Assembly: GCA_963529855.1 (NCBI GenBank)
Contig: CAURZK010000009.1
Location: forward strand, 1-45,388
DNA from: 34-65-8 sp963529855
GTDB lineage: Bacteria > Pseudomonadota > Alphaproteobacteria > Sphingomonadales > Sphingomonadaceae
Length of the DNA: 45,388 nucleotides
Direction of reading: 5' to 3'
Each line of letters starts with the position of its first letter. The stretch's first letter is position 1. Shown here piece after piece: positions 24,032-31,443 of this stretch. The notes under the pieces were generated by a model. That model was not told the DNA's origin and did no database searches. It saw only the letters and a program-made list of their open reading frames with translations. A program made the position numbers and the translations under genes.

Positions 24032-24637
24032 GCGGCAACAACCCACGAGTGCACAACCGGGGTTCCTCTCAATGTCTTCGTCTCAATAAAGTATAGCCTG
24101 AGCGAAAGCGGCGAAGATAATTTTGATAGATTGCGCAACGAACGATACTGCCGATGGCTGCGCACTCGAAGCAGGGAACTAAAAAAGGACTTTCATCCAC
24201 AATACAAATACCTTCGTGAAAACGACCATGTGCACTGGACTGTCCATATCCCAGATGAGCTCTACAAGGAATTCTGCGATCTAGTTCCCCGGTGGATTAC
24301 AAGTCTTGAACCGGGTGCCAAAATTCATCGCAAAGCTGCAAAAAACCATCATCAATCTCCGGCGGGGTGTGTCGACATCGGGAAGGTAAGGTCGTCCCTC
24401 GCCGTCCGCCGCTACATGTTGAAGGGCATTGATCCCAAACATGCGGGCCGTTTCGGTATCCGCAAACCTAAGAATCAGGGAACTGTCATCGGCAAACGAG
24501 CGGGGGTAAGCCGTTCGCTTTGCCGAGCTGCGCTCAAAAGGCTGGGCTATAAGCCTAAACCAAACGCAGCGTTCCGTGGACAAGGACGAGTATTCACGCG
24601 GGACCAAGGCGCGCATCAAGACCGAGAGCCCGATTGA
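24032..24637 (+). pseudogene. HUH-endonuclease/Rep-like protein gene, 5' end missing
   Basis: The frame is open from 24032 and reads GVPLNVFVSIKYSLSE, then DNFDRLRNERYCRWLRTR and so on. It carries a His-hydrophobic-His motif (HVH in NDHVHWTVHIPD, about 24227-24235) and, about 60 residues later, YMLK in VRRYMLKGIDP (24413-24424). These match the metal-binding HUH motif and the catalytic YxxK motif of rolling-circle Rep proteins. No ATG, GTG or TTG occurs before the TTG at 24131, which would cut conserved-looking sequence, and a TAG at 24029 closes the frame, so the N terminus is lost. The base composition is more AT-rich than that of the neighbours. It is probably a plasmid or phage relic; the family assignment is by motif only. 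Confidence 0.5.
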
Positions 24638-24859
24638 CGCCCAGCGCACGATCTTTTGATATTACCAACCCGTCGTCGACTAGCCGCCAAGAGAGCTGGT
24701 CGCATTGGGACTATCTTGCTCCTACAATTTCATCACGGACGGACGCTGGTCGCCTTTAGAGCTTGGAGCATCAAATTCTTAGGGTCCAAACCCGATCAGA
24801 AGCTTGATTCTGCAACGGTGTGCTGATTCAGGGAGTCTCCAGTTGAAGAGGGTCTGGGC

Positions 24860-25187
24860 ATGGCGGGATCGTTGTTCTGGTTGTCGGATGCGGCGTGGGC
24901 GGCGATCGAGCCGCACTTGCCGAAGAACCAGCCGGGGACCCGGCGGGTCGATGATCGGCGGGTGATATCGGGTATCGTGCACATGCTGAACTGCGGCGGT
25001 CGCTGAGCCGACTGCCCGAGCGAGTATGATCCCTCGACGACCGTCTGCAATCGCTGGAACCGCTGGAGCCGACGCGGCGTGAACTGTATCTGGCGGCCTT
25101 GACCGAGGAAGGGTGGATGGCCGAGACCGGCCAGATCGACAGCAGCTATGTGAAAGCGCACCGGTGCTCCGGCGGCGCAAAAAGGGG
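24860..25187 (+). pseudogene. IS5-family transposase 5' fragment
   Basis: Begins MAGSLFWLSDAAWAAIEPHL and DDRRVISGIVHMLNCGGR, a typical IS5 OrfA, then hits TGA at about 25005. Further traces in shifted frames read NRWNRWSRRGV, EEGWMAETGQIDSSYVKAHR and the Gly-rich A5G6 region. The 3' half (the GYD and ERxF motifs) is gone. A degenerate end may start near 24781 (gggtccaaac). The adjoining alcohol dehydrogenase gene begins about 80 bases after the fragment. Confidence 0.8.
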
Positions 25188-25266
25188 GGACCCGATCACG
25201 CGCAAGCGCGTTAAGGTCTTCAGACTGGTCCGCCGGTTGGACCGGTTTTCTGAAATGGAGAGAATT

Positions 25267-26442
25267 ATGCGCGCACTGTGTTGGCACGGTAAAGGCGACG
25301 TCCGCGTCGACACCGTCGCGGATCCCGAGATCAAGCACCCCCGTGATGCCATCATCAAGGTCACGGCATGCGCCATTTGCGGGTCCGACCTTCACCTGCT
25401 CGATGGCTACCAGCCTACGATGGAGGCAGGCGATATCCTCGGCCACGAGAATATGGGCGAGGTCGTGGCGCTCGGCTCAGAAGTGACGAACCTGAAGATC
25501 GGCGATCGTGTCGTCGTACCCTTCACGATCAGCTGCGGCGATTGCTGGTTCTGCAAGAAGGGCCTGTTTGCAGCTTGCGACCGGACCAATCCGAACGCCG
25601 AGATGGCCGCAAAGGCCATGGGCCATTCGCCCGCAGGGTTGTTCGGCTTCAGCCACATGATGGGCGGCTACTGCGGCGGTCAGGCGGAATATCTGCGCGT
25701 GCCGATGGCCGACGTCGGTCCGATCAAAATCCCCGACAACATCACGGATGAGCAGGCGCTGTTTCTATCCGACATCTTTCCCACAGGCTACATGGCCGCC
25801 GAGAACGCACAGATCGAGCCCGGCGACACCGTCGCGATCTGGGGTTGCGGCCCGGTCGGCCAGTTCGCAATCCGATCGGCCCTGATGATGGGTGCGGGCC
25901 GGGTGATCGCGATCGACGAGGTGCCCGAGCGGCTCGCCATGGCCGAGGCGGGCGGCGCCGAGACGATCAACTTCGCCGAAACCGATGTCTATGACGAATT
26001 GCAGGCGCGGACCAAGGGACGTGGCCCGGACAGCTGCATCGATGCGGTCGGCTGCGAGGCGGCAGGTCACGGCGCGGCCGATGCGGTGATGGACAAGGTC
26101 AAGGCGAGCTTGATGCTCGCCACTGATCGGGTGCATGTGCTGCGCCAGGCCATCATGAATTGTCGCAAGGGAGGAACGGTGTCCGTCCCCGGCGTATATG
26201 TCGGCGTGGCCGACAAGCTGCCACTCGGGGCGGCAATGAACAAGGGACTGACGATCAAACTCGGTCAGACCCACGTCCAGCGCTACACCAAGCCGTTGCT
26301 GGAGAAGATCGTAGCCGGTGCAATCGATCCCAGTTTCGTGATTACCCACCCGGCAAGCCTCGAGGACGCGCCGGAAATGTACGCCAAGTTTCGGGACAAG
26401 GAAGAAGGCGTCATCAAGGTGGTTATGCGCCCGCACGGCTGA
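25267..26442 (+). CDS. zinc-dependent alcohol dehydrogenase (formaldehyde dehydrogenase-like)
   Basis: Medium-chain dehydrogenase of 391 aa. Catalytic zinc site in ACAICGSDLHLLDG and GHENMGE; structural zinc cysteines in SCGDCWFCKKGLFAAC; NAD-binding motif GCGPVGQFA near residue 195. The length and the insert after the structural zinc loop match the glutathione-independent formaldehyde dehydrogenase branch. I chose the ATG at 25267, preceded by ggagag; an ATG four codons earlier and longer starts run into IS debris. It is a relative of the gene at 34270. The gene stands alone between IS fragments, so its original promoter may be lost. Confidence 0.92.
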   Translation: MRALCWHGKGDVRVDTVADPEIKHPRDAIIKVTACAICGSDLHLLDGYQPTMEAGDILGHENMGEVVALGSEVTNLKIGDRVVVPFTISCGDCWFCKKGLFAACDRTNPNAEMAAKAMGHSPAGLFGFSHMMGGYCGGQAEYLRVPMADVGPIKIPDNITDEQALFLSDIFPTGYMAAENAQIEPGDTVAIWGCGPVGQFAIRSALMMGAGRVIAIDEVPERLAMAEAGGAETINFAETDVYDELQARTKGRGPDSCIDAVGCEAAGHGAADAVMDKVKASLMLATDRVHVLRQAIMNCRKGGTVSVPGVYVGVADKLPLGAAMNKGLTIKLGQTHVQRYTKPLLEKIVAGAIDPSFVITHPASLEDAPEMYAKFRDKEEGVIKVVMRPHG

Positions 26443-26628
26443 CGTGCGGATCTGATCTGCCCCCGCCGAGCGGACCGAGCGGTTTGTTGGTACAATAAGC
26501 TCGCCGTCATATCCGGAAGGAGGTGGAAGCGAAGCGGAACCGGAGGCCGGAGATGGCGATGGAGCCATCTCCGGTGCCGGTGGTCGGCAGGCAGGCTGCT
26601 ATGGGGCCCTATAGACCAGAAAGCCGAT

Positions 26629-26730
26629 CCGCAGACCGACATGATCGACGCAACCTATCTCAAGGCCGGCCGCACGCCTTCCAGCCTTGGGGTAAAAAGG
26701 TATCTTGGGCCCCTGGTTGGACGGACCAAG
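26629..26730 (+). pseudogene. IS5-family transposase internal fragment
   Basis: Reads QTDMIDATYLKAGRTPSSLG then VKRYLGPLVGRTKGG, matching the central part of an IS5-type transposase (first catalytic Asp, then the RTKGG stretch). It overlaps in homology with the fragment at 24860, so it comes from a different element. Its right edge meets the truncated acr3 gene at about 26731 within a shared ggcggc. Confidence 0.75.
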
Positions 26731-26907
26731 GGCGGCCCAGATCAGCACGGCCACCACCAGATTGACCGAGGCATATTCAAAGCCCGCCATGGCGCTGATG
26801 GCATCGGGCGCGACAAGACCCAGCGCCAGACCGGCCAGAATGGCGAGAAAGACCCAGACCGACAGGTAGCGTTCGAAGAGGCCAAGCGGGGATGCGGCGG
26901 CGCTCAT
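26731..26907 (-). pseudogene. acr3: ACR3-type arsenite exporter gene, truncated after about 58 codons
   Basis: The N terminus GLFERYLSVWVFLAILAGLA and EYASVNLVVAVLIWA is the first part of an ACR3 (arsenite efflux) permease: one transmembrane helix and the start of the second. Native sequence ends at about residue 58, where an IS5 fragment begins. A full ACR3 has about 350 residues and ten helices, so arsenite export is lost here. The start overlaps the arsC stop (ATGA), the remnant of an arsR-arsC-acr3 operon. Confidence 0.85.
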
Positions 26908-27410
26908 GCGGCACCGTCCATCGCGCCGATCCCGGCCAGCCCGGCTTGCAACTTGCGCGGGTCCATGGCGGCCCGATCGAGCGCGAGGAACGCCCGGACC
27001 CGCAACTCCAGCAGGCGCCAGGTTTCCTCGAACGCTGCATCAACGTCGGCCTCGCTGCCGGTCACATCGGCTGGATCGGGCAGGCCCCAGTGGGCCTTGA
27101 GCGGGCTGCCAAGGAAAACGGGGCACGCCTCACTTGCCGCATTGCCGCAGACAGTGATGGCCAGATCGATCGGCGGGCTGTCCGGCGCGGTGAATGCGTC
27201 CCAGCTTTTCGAGCGGAAGGCGGCGGTATCGATGCCGCGCCGCGCCAGCAGCCGCAGTGCGCCGGGGTGCGGCACGCCCTTGGGCTTGCTGCCCGCGCTG
27301 AAGGCGCGAACCCCGTTGCCGCCAAGATGATTGAACAGCGCTTCGCCCAGGATCGAGCGGGCGCTGTTGCCGGTGCACAGGACGAGGATGGTAAAAGGTC
27401 GGTCCGTCAT
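26904..27410 (-). CDS. arsC: arsenate reductase (low-molecular-weight phosphatase type)
   Basis: A 168-aa arsenate reductase with the phosphatase loop C12-TGNSA-R18 (VLCTGNSARS) and the Asp-Pro of GLPDPADVTG. It reduces arsenate to arsenite, which the neighbouring ACR3 pump would export. The frame is intact. I chose the ATG at 27410 because it overlaps the original stop of arsR by four bases; upstream in-frame starts lie inside arsR. With the exporter truncated, its activity here would make arsenite without a local exit route. Confidence 0.92.
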   Translation of the reverse strand: MTDRPFTILVLCTGNSARSILGEALFNHLGGNGVRAFSAGSKPKGVPHPGALRLLARRGIDTAAFRSKSWDAFTAPDSPPIDLAITVCGNAASEACPVFLGSPLKAHWGLPDPADVTGSEADVDAAFEETWRLLELRVRAFLALDRAAMDPRKLQAGLAGIGAMDGAA

Positions 27411-27779
27411 CTTTCGCCTGAAGCGTTGGCGGGTTGATCGGCAAGGCAGGCAAGATCGCCCAGCAGGTCGCCGCACATTTCCGGCGCGCCTTGGCAGCAA
27501 TCCTGCATCAGGAATGTCAACAGGCGCCGCATCCCGGAAAGTCAGCGCGGTAGTGGATCAACCGGCTTTCGCGCTCTGACTGGACCAGCCCGGCGCGCTC
27601 CAGCGCGGCGAGATGATGCGACATGGTCGATGGCGGCACGCTGCAATGATCGGCAATCGCGCCTGCAATCATGCCCTCCGGCCCGGCCTTCACCAGCGCG
27701 CGGAAGACTGCCAGCCGGGTTTCATGAGCGAGCGCCCCAGCGCATCCACCGCCCATAGCTGAGAATCGAGACCGCCCAT
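27407..27779 (-). pseudogene. arsR: ArsR-family repressor gene with two frameshifts
   Basis: The core winged helix is clear: HETRLAVFRALVKAGPEG, PPSTMSHHLAALERAG and ESRLIHYRADFPG. Two one-base losses break it. Near the start, a G run (ctggggcg) is one G short, separating MGGLDSQLWAVDAL from GALAHETRL. Near the end, ggatgcgg lacks one A, separating HYRADFPG from MRRLLTFLMQDCCQ. After the second shift the original frame reads to a TGA that overlaps the arsC ATG. The Cys pair in QDCC and EMC may be part of the metalloid site. Confidence 0.82.
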
Positions 27780-28094
27780 CGGCACCACATTTCGAGGACT
27801 GTCGAAGTACGGGTGCAGGGGCGGAGGTCAAGCTATAATTCGAAAAGTATCGAAGCACAACGGGTTGTCGCCTGGATACTCCGAAAGGCTTGATGGCTAA
27901 TGGCAGCATTGCCGGGGTCAGTTGCTGCAGGCAGACCGTCTCCTCACGGCCCACTTTCGGCGGGTCTGCTTTGCGCCCCACATGCGGCCGTTCGGCCTTG
28001 TCGCTGACGATCCCGAAAGCCGCCCTTCGTTCTGCCAGCGCTCAACTGGTTCAGACCCGACATTGCGCTCACGGCCCAACAGGCGTGGCCACCA
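27780..28094. other. intergenic stretch with a diverged dispersed repeat
   Basis: This region, about 315 bases long, lies between arsR and the end of the LysR gene and contains no credible gene. The segment from about 27920 to 28045 has the features of the dispersed repeat: a cagaccgtc...cggccca block, ctttgcgcccca, a cggccgttcgg block and cgaaagccgcccttcgtt. It is more diverged than copies A and B. Confidence 0.5.
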
Positions 28095-28973
28095 TTATGT
28101 TCGGAGTGCAGCAATCAGGGCGTCCCGAGCCATGGCCACGCGCGGGTGTCGCAGCGACGAGCGTGCCCAGACGAGGTAGTAAGCGTTGCGCGGCACTGTG
28201 ACCGGGGCGGGTATCTCGATCAGCGTGCAGGCAGCGCGTTCGCTGCGGGTGAGATAGCCGGGCATCACCGTCCAGCCGAGACCCGCGCACAATCCCGACC
28301 GTAGCACCCTCAGATCGGGGGCCGTCAAGGCGGGCTGGCTGGTCAGTTCGATCTGGTTTGCCTTGAGCCAGGTTCGCAGCAGCGGCCGGTCGAGGTCGTA
28401 GGCGAGGTGGGCCGTCCGGTTGAGCCCGTCGGCAAGCGGCAATTCGGCAATCCGCATGGCCACGGCGGGCGAGGCTACGGCGCGCAGGTGCTCTTCGCCC
28501 AGCGCATGAAAGGCCAGCCGCGGATCTTCGGGTTGCGAGGCGGTGACGGCAAGGTGCACCTTGTCTTCGAGCAGCATGGCGTAAAGCGCCTCGCGCCCGC
28601 CGATATGCAGGCGCAGGTCCAGCCCGGCCTCCAGCAGCGGCGCCAGGCGGGGGGTGATCATCTCTCCCAGCAGATCGGACGGCGCGGCAATGTGGACCGT
28701 GCCGGAAATGCGGGACGAGCGAGCCCGCGCGCTGGCCAGTGCCGATTCCGCAGTGTCGAGGCTGCTTCCGATTGAAGCCGCCAGATCATCGGCAATCGCT
28801 GTTGGTCGAACACCCCGCGAATGGCGATCGAACAAGGGACGGCCCAGTTGCGCCTCGAGCGAGGCGATGTGCTGCGACGCAGCCGGTTGGGTGATGCCGA
28901 TCGCCCGGGCCGCCTCGCTCAATGACCGGCGGCGGTAGACTTCGACGAATGTGCGCAGCTGCAGGAGGGACAT
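28095..28973 (-). CDS. LysR-family transcriptional regulator
   Basis: A 292-aa LysR regulator. The N-terminal helix-turn-helix is LSEAARAIGITQPAASQHIA (about residues 19-38), followed by the linker helix and a periplasmic-binding-protein-like effector domain. The ATG at 28973 follows gcaggaggga read in the + direction only; on the coding strand it is chosen because the HTH then sits at the usual position, and the longer form from 29009 adds 12 atypical residues. It is divergent from the DJ-1/glyoxalase/OYE operon, with an inverted repeat at 28973-28986. LysR proteins usually control the divergent operon and themselves. The effector is unknown; electrophiles or quinones would fit. Confidence 0.92.
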   Translation of the reverse strand: MSLLQLRTFVEVYRRRSLSEAARAIGITQPAASQHIASLEAQLGRPLFDRHSRGVRPTAIADDLAASIGSSLDTAESALASARARSSRISGTVHIAAPSDLLGEMITPRLAPLLEAGLDLRLHIGGREALYAMLLEDKVHLAVTASQPEDPRLAFHALGEEHLRAVASPAVAMRIAELPLADGLNRTAHLAYDLDRPLLRTWLKANQIELTSQPALTAPDLRVLRSGLCAGLGWTVMPGYLTRSERAACTLIEIPAPVTVPRNAYYLVWARSSLRHPRVAMARDALIAALRT

Positions 28974-28998
28974 TATGGTTCCATAAGCGGATTTATGG
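28973..28998. promoter_or_regulatory. probable LysR operator
   Basis: TTATGG-tt-CCATAA (28973-28986) is a perfect six-base inverted repeat that fits the T-N11-A LysR consensus. A third half-site, tttatgg, follows at 28992-28998. The repeat overlaps the lysR start codon, which suits autorepression, and lies about 85 bases upstream of the divergent operon. Confidence 0.6.
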
Positions 28999-29069
28999 CC
29001 GTCCGCCATTCCCGCTGGATTTCATGATGCCGTTCCCTGCGTATCTAGGTCGCCGAAAGGAACGAACGA

Positions 29070-29879
29070 ATGCAAAATCGCCGCCAAATACTGAAAATCC
29101 TCACCGCTACCATTGCGGTGGGAGCGGCTGCACCCGTTGCGTTTGCTCGTGTCCCCAACATCAATGGAAAAGGACAATTGACGATGACCCGCATTCTCAT
29201 GGTGGCCACCTCCGCCGACCGCATGACCCCCGGCACCGAACCGACGGGTGTCTGGCTCGAGGAACTTACCACCCCGTACTACGCGTTCCGCGATGCGGGC
29301 GCCGAGGTGACACTGGCCTCGATCAAGGGTGGCGCCATCCCCGTCGATCAGCGCAGCGTCAACGCCGACGGTGAGAACGACGCTTCGGTCGAACGCTATC
29401 TGAAGGACGACGCGCTGAAGGCCGAGGTTGCCGGCACCCCGGTATTCACCAGCATCGATCCCGCCGGCTACGACGCGCTTTTCCTGCCCGGCGGCCACGG
29501 CACTATGTTCGATTACCCCGGCAGTGGCGAGCTGGCGCGCCTGGTCGAACGCTTCGACCGCGAAGGCAAGATCGTCGCAGCCGTCTGCCATGGACCGGCT
29601 GGGCTGGTCTCGGCGAAGAAGGCCGATGGCACGCCCTTCGTCGCCGACCGCCGTGTCGCTGGCTTCACCGACAGCGAGGAACGCGCGGTCGGCCTCGATC
29701 AGGCGGTGCCGTTCCTGCTCGAAACGCGCCTCAAGGAACTCGGGGGCAAGCACGAGGGTGGCCCCGATTTTGCCCCCTTCGCCCTGCGCGACGGCAATCT
29801 GGTGACCGGGCAGAACCCCGCCAGCGCTACCCGCACGGCGGAGCTCGTGATGGAAGCCCTCAAGGACAAGGTGGCCTGA
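29070..29879 (+). CDS. DJ-1/PfpI-superfamily protein with Tat-like signal
   Basis: A 269-aa class I glutamine-amidotransferase-like protein of the Hsp31/DJ-1 group. The nucleophile elbow is AAVCHGPAGL, with Cys173 and His174, and a Glu lies in GVWLEE (about residue 64). Family members act as glyoxalase III, deglycase or chaperone-like proteins. The N terminus NRRQILK followed by a hydrophobic stretch and AFA resembles a twin-arginine export signal, unusual for this group. aaaggaacgaacga precedes the ATG at 29070. A second ATG at 29184, also with an aaaggac site, would give a cytosolic form. It starts a tight operon with glyoxalase and OYE. Confidence 0.88.
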   Translation: MQNRRQILKILTATIAVGAAAPVAFARVPNINGKGQLTMTRILMVATSADRMTPGTEPTGVWLEELTTPYYAFRDAGAEVTLASIKGGAIPVDQRSVNADGENDASVERYLKDDALKAEVAGTPVFTSIDPAGYDALFLPGGHGTMFDYPGSGELARLVERFDREGKIVAAVCHGPAGLVSAKKADGTPFVADRRVAGFTDSEERAVGLDQAVPFLLETRLKELGGKHEGGPDFAPFALRDGNLVTGQNPASATRTAELVMEALKDKVA

Positions 29880-29881
29880 CC

Positions 29882-30337
29882 ATGCGCTATCTTCACACCA
29901 TGATCCGCGTCGCCGATCCCGAGGCGGCGATCCGGTTCTTCACGCTGCTGGGTTTCAAGGAGACCCGGCGCATGGAGAACCAGGCCGGGCGTTACACGCT
30001 GATCTACCTTGCCGCCGACGAGGATTTCCGCGGCGACGGCGAGCAGGGCGATGCCGAGGTCGAGCTGACGTACAACTGGCCGCCCGAGGACGGCAGCGCT
30101 GCGGAGACTTATACCGGGGGCCGAAACTTCGGCCACCTCGCCTTCGGGGTCGACGACATCTACGAAACCTGCGCGCGGCTGCAGGCGGGCGGCGTGACGA
30201 TCAATCGCCCCCCGCGTGACGGATACATGGCGTTCGTCCGCTCGCCGGACGGGATCTCGATCGAACTGCTGCAGAAGGGCGTTCACAAGGCTCCGGTCGA
30301 ACCCTGGGCCTCCATGCCCAACACGGGAGAATGGTGA
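29882..30337 (+). CDS. gloA: lactoylglutathione lyase (glyoxalase I)
   Basis: A 151-aa glyoxalase I that converts the methylglyoxal-glutathione adduct to S-lactoylglutathione. The metal ligands of the E. coli-type enzyme are in place: His5 (LHTMIRV), Glu61 (VELTYNW), His85 (FGHLAFGVDD) and Glu128 (ISIELLQK). An insert of a few residues before His85 (PEDGSAAETYTGG) is compatible with the family. The gene starts two bases after the DJ-1 stop and overlaps the OYE start by one base. Together with the DJ-1 protein it points to dicarbonyl detoxification. Confidence 0.95.
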   Translation: MRYLHTMIRVADPEAAIRFFTLLGFKETRRMENQAGRYTLIYLAADEDFRGDGEQGDAEVELTYNWPPEDGSAAETYTGGRNFGHLAFGVDDIYETCARLQAGGVTINRPPRDGYMAFVRSPDGISIELLQKGVHKAPVEPWASMPNTGEW

Positions 30338-31443
30338 TGGCGAAATTGTTCGAACCGATGGAGGTTGGCGGACTACGGCTCGCCAACCGCATCGTCATCG
30401 CGCCGATGTGCCAGTATTCGGCAGTCGACGGCGCGATGACCGACTGGCACCAGATGCATCTCGGCCAGTTGGCGCTCTCGGGCGCGGGCGCGCTGACGAT
30501 AGAGGCGACCGCGGTCAGCCCGGAAGGGCGCATCACCTACGGTGACGTCGGCCTGTACGATGACCGTACCGAAGCGGCGATGCGAAGCGTGCTCGAAAGT
30601 GTGCGGCGATGGTCCGACATGCCGCTGATCATCCAGCTGACCCATGCCGGCCGCAAGGCGAGCAGCGCCAAGCCGTGGCACGGCGGAGCGCAGCTTCCCC
30701 CCGATGCGCAGAATGGCTGGCAGACCGTGGCACCCAGCGCCATTCCCTTCGCTTCAGACGACAATCCCCCTGTCGAACTGGACAAGTCAGGGCTTGCCCG
30801 CATTAGAGAGGCCTTCGCGGACGCCGCCCGGCGCGCCGGCAGGCTCGGCATCGAAGCCGTCCAGATCCACGCTGCGCATGGCTATCTGCTGCACCAATTT
30901 TTGTCGCCGATCTCCAATCGGCGCGGCGATGAATACGGCGGCAGCCTCGACAACCGGATGCGGTTTCCGCTCGAGGTTTTCGATGCCGTGCGCGAAGCGT
31001 TTCCCGCCGACCGCCCGGTCACCGTCCGCGTTTCGGGGACCGATTGGGTCGAAGGCGGCTGGACGGCGGAGGAAACCGCATTGTTTGCACAGGAGCTGGA
31101 GCGCCGCGGTTGCGCGGCAATCCACGTCTCCGGCGGCGGCCTCGACCCGCGCCAGCAGATCCCTGTCGGCCCCGGCTATCAGGTGCCCCTGGCGCTGACG
31201 GTGAAGGACGCGGTCGCCATGCCTGTCGTGACGGTCGGAATGATCACCGATCCGCACCAGGCGGAGCGCATCCTCGAAGACGGGCATGCCGACGCCATAG
31301 CCATTGCCCGCGCTGCGCTGTGGGAACCACGCTGGCCCTGGCACGCCGCCGCCGCGCTTGGCGCATCGGTAAAGGCGCCCCCCCAATATCTCCGGTCCGA
31401 GCCCCCCGAAGCGGGCCGCGTCCTCAAGGAAATGACACCATGA
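30337..31443 (+). CDS. Old Yellow Enzyme-family NADH:flavin oxidoreductase (YqjM-like)
   Basis: A 368-aa FMN enzyme of the OYE family that reduces C=C bonds of enones, quinones or nitro compounds. Cys25 in APMCQYS tunes the FMN in the YqjM branch; His178 and His181 in IHAAHGYLLHQFLSP bind the substrate oxygen; DEYGGSLDNRMRF is the conserved following loop. I chose the ATG at 30337 because it overlaps the gloA stop (TGATG) and has gggaga upstream. Its stop overlaps the ATG of the MRJP lipoprotein gene by four bases. Confidence 0.94.
   Translation: MAKLFEPMEVGGLRLANRIVIAPMCQYSAVDGAMTDWHQMHLGQLALSGAGALTIEATAVSPEGRITYGDVGLYDDRTEAAMRSVLESVRRWSDMPLIIQLTHAGRKASSAKPWHGGAQLPPDAQNGWQTVAPSAIPFASDDNPPVELDKSGLARIREAFADAARRAGRLGIEAVQIHAAHGYLLHQFLSPISNRRGDEYGGSLDNRMRFPLEVFDAVREAFPADRPVTVRVSGTDWVEGGWTAEETALFAQELERRGCAAIHVSGGGLDPRQQIPVGPGYQVPLALTVKDAVAMPVVTVGMITDPHQAERILEDGHADAIAIARAALWEPRWPWHAAAALGASVKAPPQYLRSEPPEAGRVLKEMTP

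Noticed and set aside
26443..26628. Possible end of another transposon next to the ADH gene
   Set aside because: The sequence is open in several frames and low in complexity; I could not match it to a family.
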